This document shows, in pieces, positions 6,876-10,548 of a stretch of DNA of 10,548 nt. The number at the start of each line of letters is the position of its first letter. Within the stretch, counting starts at the first letter, position 1. The notes beneath the pieces were generated by a model. The model saw only the letters and a program-made list of their open reading frames with translations. It was not told the origin of the DNA and did no database searches. This DNA comes from DATKCJ01 sp035513275. GTDB lineage: Bacteria; Verrucomicrobiota; Verrucomicrobiia; Opitutales; Opitutaceae. Where the stretch lies: positions 1 through 10,548 of the forward strand of contig DATKCJ010000024.1 of NCBI GenBank assembly GCA_035513275.1. The letters are read 5' to 3'. The translations under genes were made by a program, and so were the position numbers.

Positions 6876-7946
6876 ATGGATCGCTCGCCCCAGCCACCCC
6901 ACCCGACCGCCACGCTCGCCGAGGTAGATTCCGTTCTCCGCTGCGTCGCGCCCCGCCGCCCGCCGCTCTTCCTTCCCGCGATCTACGAGCACAAGGCGTC
7001 GTTCATAGGCAGCACGCCTTCGGCGATCTCGCGCGACGCGGAACTACTCACCCGCGCGATCCTCGCCGAATACGAAGCGGTCGGACCCGACGCGCTCGTG
7101 GTCGGTGTCGACGTCTACAACCTCGAGGCCGAGGCCGTCGGATGCCGCGTCACTTACTACGAGGGCGACGACACCTCGATCCCCGGGATCAGCCCGGGCA
7201 ACCACGTTATCAAGGTCGGCGCCGATCTCTCGGCCGCGCCACTTCCGAATCCGCTCAAGGACGGACGCATGCCGGTCAACCTCACCGCCACGCGCAACGT
7301 CCGCCGCGCGCTCGGCGACGACTTCTGGCTTCGCGGCGCGCTCTCCGGGCCGTTCTCACTCGCAATCTCGCTCGTCGGTGCCGAGGCTCTCTTTCTCGCG
7401 TGCCTCGACGATCCGGACTGGGTCCACGGCGTGCTCAACTACTCGGGCAACATCATCAAGGAATTTGCCAAGGGCTACATCGATGCCGGCGCGAGTCTCA
7501 TCATCTTCGACTCCCAAGCCTCGCCACTCTTGCTCTCGCCGGCGATGTATGAGGAGTTCGTCCTGCCCGTGACCGCTGAGCTCGTTCGCTGGGCGAACGA
7601 CCGCGGCGTGCGCGACCTTCCGCTCATCATCGGCGGCGACACGACGCCTATCGCCGAGCTCCTCGTGCAGACAGGTGCGAACAACCTGCTCTGCGATTTC
7701 ACGGCCGACTTCGACGCGTGGGCGGATGTCTGCCGCGAGCACGGACGGTCCTTCCGCCGCAACATCTCGCCTCACCTGATCCAAAAGGGCCCGCCGGATA
7801 AGATCCACGAAGTCGCAGTTGCCGAACTGAAGCGCGGCATCGACCTGCCGGGATTCATACTTGGAACTGCCGTTGTTCCGTTCGGCACACCGACTGAGAA
7901 TCTCCTCGCGATCAAACAGGCCTGCCTCGAATCGGCCGCAGCCTGA
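6876..7946 (+). CDS. URO-D-fold (MtaA/CmuA-type) corrinoid methyltransferase, zinc ligands apparently absent
   Basis: A 356-residue cytoplasmic protein of the uroporphyrinogen decarboxylase superfamily, in the branch that moves methyl groups to or from corrinoid proteins. Features are an N-terminal LPAIYEHKASFIG, PDALVVGVDVYNLEAEAVGC (71-90), GPFSLAISLVG (158-168), an ASLIIFDSQASPLLLSPAMYEEFVLP stretch (206-231), GGDTTPI (253-259), and GFILGTAVVPFGTPTENL (326-343). In MtaA/MtbA the zinc ligands lie in a LHICG(D/N)TT motif and an APGCGIAP motif. Here the matching residues are I251, G253 and about A332, so H, C and C all seem lost. C273 (LLCDF) is the only nearby cysteine. The next gene encodes its probable corrinoid partner 11 bases downstream. 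True uroporphyrinogen decarboxylase is unlikely given this context. The methyl donor or acceptor is unknown. Confidence 0.85.
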   Translation: MDRSPQPPHPTATLAEVDSVLRCVAPRRPPLFLPAIYEHKASFIGSTPSAISRDAELLTRAILAEYEAVGPDALVVGVDVYNLEAEAVGCRVTYYEGDDTSIPGISPGNHVIKVGADLSAAPLPNPLKDGRMPVNLTATRNVRRALGDDFWLRGALSGPFSLAISLVGAEALFLACLDDPDWVHGVLNYSGNIIKEFAKGYIDAGASLIIFDSQASPLLLSPAMYEEFVLPVTAELVRWANDRGVRDLPLIIGGDTTPIAELLVQTGANNLLCDFTADFDAWADVCREHGRSFRRNISPHLIQKGPPDKIHEVAVAELKRGIDLPGFILGTAVVPFGTPTENLLAIKQACLESAAA

Positions 7947-7957
7947 TCTCTCCGCAA

Positions 7958-8632
7958 ATGACCGACTACGCAGAACTCAACCAGTGCCTCTACGACGGGA
8001 AGGCGAAGGAAGTGGACCGCCTCGTGCGCGAGTTACTCGCCGCGGGCCGGCCTGTCGACGAAGTGCTGAACGAGGGCCTGATCGCCGCCATGGCCGTCGT
8101 GGGTGAGGATTTCAAATACAACATCCTCTACGTCCCCGAGGTTCTCATCGCCGCGCGCGCGATGAAGGCAGGCATGGCCGTTCTCAAGCCCTTGCTCACG
8201 GCCGACGCTGCGAAGTATCCGCCGCGCGGCACCGTCATCATGGGCACGGTCAAGGGCGACCTGCACGACATCGGCAAGAACCTCGTGTGCATGATGGCTG
8301 AGGGCGCAGGCTTTCGCATCGTCGACATCGGCGTCGACCAGTCGGTCGAGCGGTTCATCGAGGCGTGCCGGGAGCAGAACGCGCAGATCGTCGGCATGTC
8401 CGCGCTCCTCACGACGACAATGCCCTACATGAAGACAGTCATCGACCGTTTCCAAGGAATCGCAGATCTCGCCGGCGTGAAGATCGCCATCGGCGGCGCA
8501 CCGGTCAGCCAGGTTTTCTCCGAGGAAATCGGCGCCGACGGTTACGGATCCGATGCCTCCTCGAGCGTCGAGATGTTCCTCCGATTCATCAGCGAGGGTT
8601 CCGCATCACCCGCGCATGCGGGAGTCGCGTGA
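7958..8632 (+). CDS. Corrinoid (cobalamin-binding) methyltransferase protein, MtaC/MttC-like
   Basis: A 224-residue methyl carrier. Residues 1-90 form the four-helix cap (B12-binding 2 domain), with the family-like VNEGLIAAMAVVGEDF and YVPEVLIAARAMKAGM segments. Residues 91-212 form the Rossmann-type cobalamin domain: GTVKGDLHDIGKNLV carries DxHxxG (D101, H103, G106), where H103 is the expected lower cobalt ligand. GMSALLTTTM (S149, L151) and IAIGGAPV (177-183) line the nucleotide tail. Length and domain order match MtaC/MtbC/MttC and MetH fragments. It sits 11 bases after the URO-D-like gene and directly before the MetH-activation-like gene, so it is the methyl carrier of this cassette. The last 12 residues (GSASPAHAGVA) are probably a disordered tail. 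Confidence 0.95.
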   Translation: MTDYAELNQCLYDGKAKEVDRLVRELLAAGRPVDEVLNEGLIAAMAVVGEDFKYNILYVPEVLIAARAMKAGMAVLKPLLTADAAKYPPRGTVIMGTVKGDLHDIGKNLVCMMAEGAGFRIVDIGVDQSVERFIEACREQNAQIVGMSALLTTTMPYMKTVIDRFQGIADLAGVKIAIGGAPVSQVFSEEIGADGYGSDASSSVEMFLRFISEGSASPAHAGVA

Positions 8633-8658
8633 CGCACCGGGCAGTTCGAGAACCGATC

Positions 8659-9216
8659 ATGAGTCTAATCTGGCAGGCGGTGGACCGTCACCCGGACATC
8701 AGCGACCGCACCTTCAACCGGTTCTTGCGCTATCCTGCCGCGCGGCCGCTAGAAGGACCGCTCGCGGAAAATGCCGCGTGGGCGCGCGAGTGGTTTCGCG
8801 TCAACGCGCACCCGTGGTGTTGCGCCGTGCGCGCAGACCAGGCGGTTCACGCACGCGCACTAAAGCTCCTGCCTGAAGCGAACGAATACGCGATCATCGT
8901 GGCCAGCGCCGGACCCGAACCGGTTGCCGAGTCCGCGGATCGCTGGGCCGCCGGGGAACCCGACCTCTACTTCTTCATCGAGAGTTTCGCGTCCGCCATC
9001 GTCGAGGCGCTCGTCCTCGAAACGCGGGCGCGCCTCGGTGCCGACAAACACCTGAGCCCGGGCCACCGCGGCTGGCCCGTCGAGGAGAACCTGATGTTGA
9101 TGAGTTCGCTTCGCGCCGACGGTCCGTTGCCGGGCCCGCTCGACGTCCTGCCGTCCGGCATGCTGACGCCGAAGAAATCCCAACTCGCCGTCTGTCCGCT
9201 GAACCTACTCCCCTAG
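8659..9216 (+). CDS. MetH activation-domain-like protein (probable SAM-dependent corrinoid reactivase)
   Basis: A 185-residue stand-alone relative of the C-terminal activation domain of cobalamin-dependent methionine synthase, which binds SAM and remethylates Co(II) corrinoid with an electron from flavodoxin. Visible signs are AIIVASAGPEPVAESADRW (78-96), a helical FIESFASAIVEALVLETRARLG (106-127), HLSPGHRGWPVEEN (131-144), which matches the PG(Y/H) SAM loop of that domain, and SGMLTPKKSQLAV (166-178), a counterpart of the terminal TP-KS strand. E. coli MetH has R and Y in the loop; here both positions appear to be H. It is about half the size of the E. coli domain, like small stand-alone versions known in thermophiles. 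ATG 8659 is chosen, but GTG 8629 overlaps the previous stop as GTGA, is in frame, and could allow coupled translation. The TAG stop (9214-9216) lies inside the left end of the element at 9214. Confidence 0.8.
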   Translation: MSLIWQAVDRHPDISDRTFNRFLRYPAARPLEGPLAENAAWAREWFRVNAHPWCCAVRADQAVHARALKLLPEANEYAIIVASAGPEPVAESADRWAAGEPDLYFFIESFASAIVEALVLETRARLGADKHLSPGHRGWPVEENLMLMSSLRADGPLPGPLDVLPSGMLTPKKSQLAVCPLNLLP

Positions 9217-9301
9217 CAGCCTGTCGCACTTCCTGTGTCTATAGCGCATCCAGTTCAGAAACTCGGCGCGCGGGCGGGCGGTGTTGCCCAACAGGCTGCT
9301 A
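9214..9301. mobile_element. Candidate miniature element with 11-bp terminal inverted repeats
   Basis: TAGCAGCCTGT (9214-9224) is the exact reverse complement of ACAGGCTGCTA (9291-9301), bounding 88 bases. Both ends carry TA, which could be a TA target duplication as in mariner/IS630-type insertions. Ends reading (A)ACAGGCTGCT occur at many bacterial insertion-sequence relics as I remember, but this was not tested. The interior has no transposase; read on the minus strand it gives a short open stretch (FLNWMRYRHRKCDRLL) that might be a remnant of one. The left end supplies the stop codon of the activase gene. Confidence 0.5.
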
Positions 9302-9341
9302 AAGTGGCACTCCGTGCCGAAAACTTCCAGAATCCTTTCCA

Positions 9342-9677
9342 ATGAGAATCGACCTCGCCCCTGAAGACCCGACCGCAGCCGAACAGCTCTTGCCCGCAAA
9401 GAAAGACCGTTCCGGCATCGGCGTCCACTACGTCGATACCTGGCTCAAGCCGTTGCGCGCCGGCATAGCGCTTCCGTCCGGCGAGAAATTCTCGGCGAAG
9501 CGCCGCGGCCTTCGGATCACGCTCGCGATCGGCGCGAGGAAAGGCGAGGGCCTGATGCGCCGCGCACGCGCAGGCGGCGACCCAGTCGCGATGCTACGCG
9601 GTGCGCTCGACGAGGCAGGCGCAACGCTCGGCGCAAGGCTTGCGGCTGAGAACGGTCGCCTCGTGCTCGAGTTGTGA
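9342..9677 (+). CDS. Small conserved-looking protein of unknown function in the corrinoid cassette
   Basis: A 111-residue basic protein. Recognisable blocks are an acidic start MRIDLAPEDPTAAEQLLPAKKDRSG (1-25), a central VHYVDTWLKPLRAGIALPSGEKFSAKRRGLRITL (28-61), and an arginine-rich KGEGLMRRARAGGDPVAML (67-85), ending ENGRLVLEL. The order suggests an alpha/beta protein with a strand at the end. I recognise no named family and no catalytic motif. Codon use is like that of the genes around it, with high third-position GC, which supports a real gene; no Shine-Dalgarno sequence is seen, but its neighbours lack one too. It sits between the activase gene and the second corrinoid gene and is separated from the former by the candidate element. 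A link to methyl transfer is by position only. Confidence 0.6.
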   Translation: MRIDLAPEDPTAAEQLLPAKKDRSGIGVHYVDTWLKPLRAGIALPSGEKFSAKRRGLRITLAIGARKGEGLMRRARAGGDPVAMLRGALDEAGATLGARLAAENGRLVLEL

Positions 9678-9778
9678 TGCTTCGCATTCTCCGATGGTAG
9701 GAGCCTGCCGTTTCGACAAGGTCAAGGCCCCGAGCCGGTCGAGGGGCTCGCACGCGATTCTGTGCGCCGAAGGCGCCT

Positions 9779-9840
9779 TGGAGTGCGCCGCTCCCGCGGC
9801 GCTTTCGATGTGCGTTCCGGCGAGCCGGCGGCGCACTCCA
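9779..9840. repeat. 62-bp palindromic repeat unit with 13-bp arms
   Basis: TGGAGTGCGCCGC (9779-9791) is exactly matched by GCGGCGCACTCCA (9828-9840). Inner segments CCGC-GGCGC and CCGG-CGAGCCGG give further short pairings, so the unit would fold into a branched or long hairpin. It resembles GC-rich interspersed palindromes I associate with Verrucomicrobia genomes (recollection). The sequence shows one copy here; spread in the genome could not be tested. Confidence 0.7.
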
Positions 9841-9861
9841 GTTCGCGAGGCCATCCGCAAC

Positions 9862-9937
9862 CTGTAGGTTGCGCGCTCGCCGCGCAACTTCTGCGGCGAT
9901 GGCGCGATTCTGCTGGCCAGCAGAATGCCACCTACAG
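9862..9937. repeat. Nested palindromic repeat unit (three stems)
   Basis: Outer arms CTGTAGGT (9862-9869) and ACCTACAG (9930-9937) enclose two further perfect hairpins: GTTGCGCG/CGCGCAAC (9868-9875, 9881-9888; loop CTCGC) and a complete 20-base palindrome centred on TGGCCA (9907-9926). The three-way layout is compact and regular, as in REP/BIME-type elements rather than random sequence. It follows the 62-bp unit by 21 bases. Confidence 0.75.
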
Positions 9938-10013
9938 CAGTCCAATCGCAGCCCTTCGCCTCCGCTCAGCACGTTCGGCAAGCGGACTCCTACAGCACAC
10001 CGCTCCGCACTTC

Positions 10014-10035
10014 TTGTCTGAAAGTTTCAGGACAA
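10014..10035 (+). promoter_or_regulatory. Bulged hairpin upstream of the second corrinoid gene
   Basis: TTGTC-TGAA (10014-10022) and TTCA-G-GACAA (10026-10035) form a nine-pair stem with one bulged G and an AGT loop, followed by TCTTT. It might be the end of a transcript coming from the left or a leader structure for the corrinoid gene at 10094. The T-run is short, so terminator activity is uncertain. Confidence 0.3.
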
Positions 10036-10093
10036 TCTTTGCGCACCGATCCATTCGGCTTTGCAGGGCCGCACACACGCGCAGAATCGGTGC

Positions 10094-10548
10094 ATGCCCC
10101 AACTTTCCGATCTCACCGCAGCGGTCGCCGCCGGGAAGCGAACCGACTGCGTTCGCCTCACCCAGGAACTCCTCGCAAGCGGTGTCGACCCACGTGCAGT
10201 CGTTGAACAAGGGCTCGTGCCCGGCATGGCGATCATCGGTGAGCAATTCCGCCAGAACCAGTGCTTCGTGCCCGAGATGCTTGTCGCGGCGCGCGCGATG
10301 AAGGAGGCGTTCAAACTCCTCGAACCGCTCCTTGCCGCAGCAGGCGTAACGCCGAAATACACTGCGGTGATCGGCACAGTGCAGGGCGACCTGCACGACA
10401 TCGGCAAGAATCTCGTGGCCACGATGTGGCGCGGCGCGAACTTCAAAGTCGTCGACCTCGGCACAAACGTCCCCGCCGACCGATACATCGCGTCGGTGCG
10501 CGAGCACAGCGCGCAGCTCGTCGGAGTTTCCGCGCTCCTCACAACCAC
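10094..10548 (+). CDS. Second corrinoid methyltransferase protein, 3' end beyond the window
   Basis: The visible 151 residues repeat the architecture of the corrinoid protein at 7958: a helical cap with VVEQGLVPGMAIIGEQF and FVPEMLVAARAMKEAF (residues 37-73), then the cobalamin domain with GTVQGDLHDIGKNLV (94-108) carrying DxHxxG (D99, H101, G104) and VGVSALLTT (143-151). About half of the aligned residues look identical to the first copy, so the two are related but not a recent duplication. Start at ATG 10094 matches the first copy's start in alignment; the upstream frame lies in spacer. No stop is reached before the window ends. It probably opens a second methyltransferase set, or serves the same enzyme with a different partner. 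Confidence 0.93.
   Translation, partial: MPQLSDLTAAVAAGKRTDCVRLTQELLASGVDPRAVVEQGLVPGMAIIGEQFRQNQCFVPEMLVAARAMKEAFKLLEPLLAAAGVTPKYTAVIGTVQGDLHDIGKNLVATMWRGANFKVVDLGTNVPADRYIASVREHSAQLVGVSALLTT

Larger units (their letters stand above)
9678..10093. other. 416-base intergenic region packed with palindromic repeats
   Basis: No gene is supported here; the open frames that cross it run through repeats. From left to right it holds a GTAGGAG-containing segment (about 9696-9712), TCGAC/GTCGA arms (9713-9717, 9738-9742), CGAGCC/GGCTCG arms (9731-9736, 9745-9750), two larger palindromic units (listed separately), another inverted CTCCTAC motif near 9987-9993, and a bulged hairpin at 10014-10035. This reads as a landing zone for interspersed repeats between two parts of the cassette. 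Any promoter for the second corrinoid gene would lie in the last 60 bases; none is obvious. Confidence 0.5.

Noticed and set aside
6777..6992. N-terminal extension of the AraC regulator
   Set aside because: The added 72 residues would cross the divergent control region and the start of the methyltransferase gene, and they show no cupin features.
9205..9399. Minus-strand open frame of 64 codons across the small element
   Set aside because: It starts and ends outside the inverted repeats, overlaps the ends of two plus-strand genes and has no family resemblance; only the interior stretch might be a transposase relic.
9680..9940. CRISPR array
   Set aside because: The repeats are inverted and of differing sequence, not regularly spaced direct repeats with unique spacers.
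9678..10093. Cobalamin riboswitch upstream of the second corrinoid gene
   Set aside because: I looked for the conserved B12-box-like pattern and its surrounding stems and saw none; the structure there is simple palindromic repeat.
9762..10301. A 179-codon plus-strand open frame across the repeat-rich spacer
   Set aside because: Its first two thirds are palindromic repeats, and the rest is out of frame with the clear corrinoid gene at 10094.

Overview
The window looks like a high-GC chromosome segment, most likely from Verrucomicrobia (Opitutaceae-like) or a related PVC-group bacterium. The evidence is the style of the GC-rich palindromic intergenic repeats, the secreted glycoside hydrolase beside an AraC regulator, the URO-D/corrinoid methyltransferase cassette, and the near absence of Shine-Dalgarno sequences. 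This placement is an inference from pattern; there is no rRNA or other marker gene in the window.

Region A (1-3440): a complete tRNA-Arg(CCT) with encoded CCA is followed by palindromic repeats and then four plus-strand genes. These are a class I SAM-dependent methyltransferase-like protein, a conserved hypothetical protein with a glycine-rich hydrophobic segment and a winged-helix-like C-terminus, a polytopic membrane protein, and a small protein with a possible PD-(D/E)XK nuclease-like motif. The last two are probably co-transcribed. The second to fourth genes look less GC-rich than the rest and have an accessory, island-like character beside the tRNA. No integrase and no second copy of the tRNA 3' end is visible.

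Region B (3606-6776, minus strand): a secreted protein with a GH20/GH67-type glycoside-hydrolase layout, and upstream of it a cupin-AraC transcription regulator.

Region C (6876-10548, plus strand), divergent from the AraC gene: a corrinoid methyl-transfer cassette. It contains a URO-D-fold methyltransferase, a two-domain corrinoid protein with the DxHxxG motif, a stand-alone relative of the MetH activation domain, a small conserved-looking protein of unknown function, and a second corrinoid protein cut by the window end. A small element with 11-bp inverted ends (9214-9301) and a patch of nested palindromic repeats (about 9690-9937) interrupt this cassette.

Working model (inference): the AraC protein senses a small molecule and controls the divergent methyltransferase genes and perhaps the hydrolase. 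The URO-D-like protein moves a methyl group between an unknown substrate and the corrinoid protein, and the MetH-like protein rescues oxidised Co(II) corrinoid using SAM. The most unusual point is that the URO-D-like protein appears to lack all three zinc ligands of MtaA/MtbA-type methyltransferases, so its chemistry or its substrate activation is probably different.
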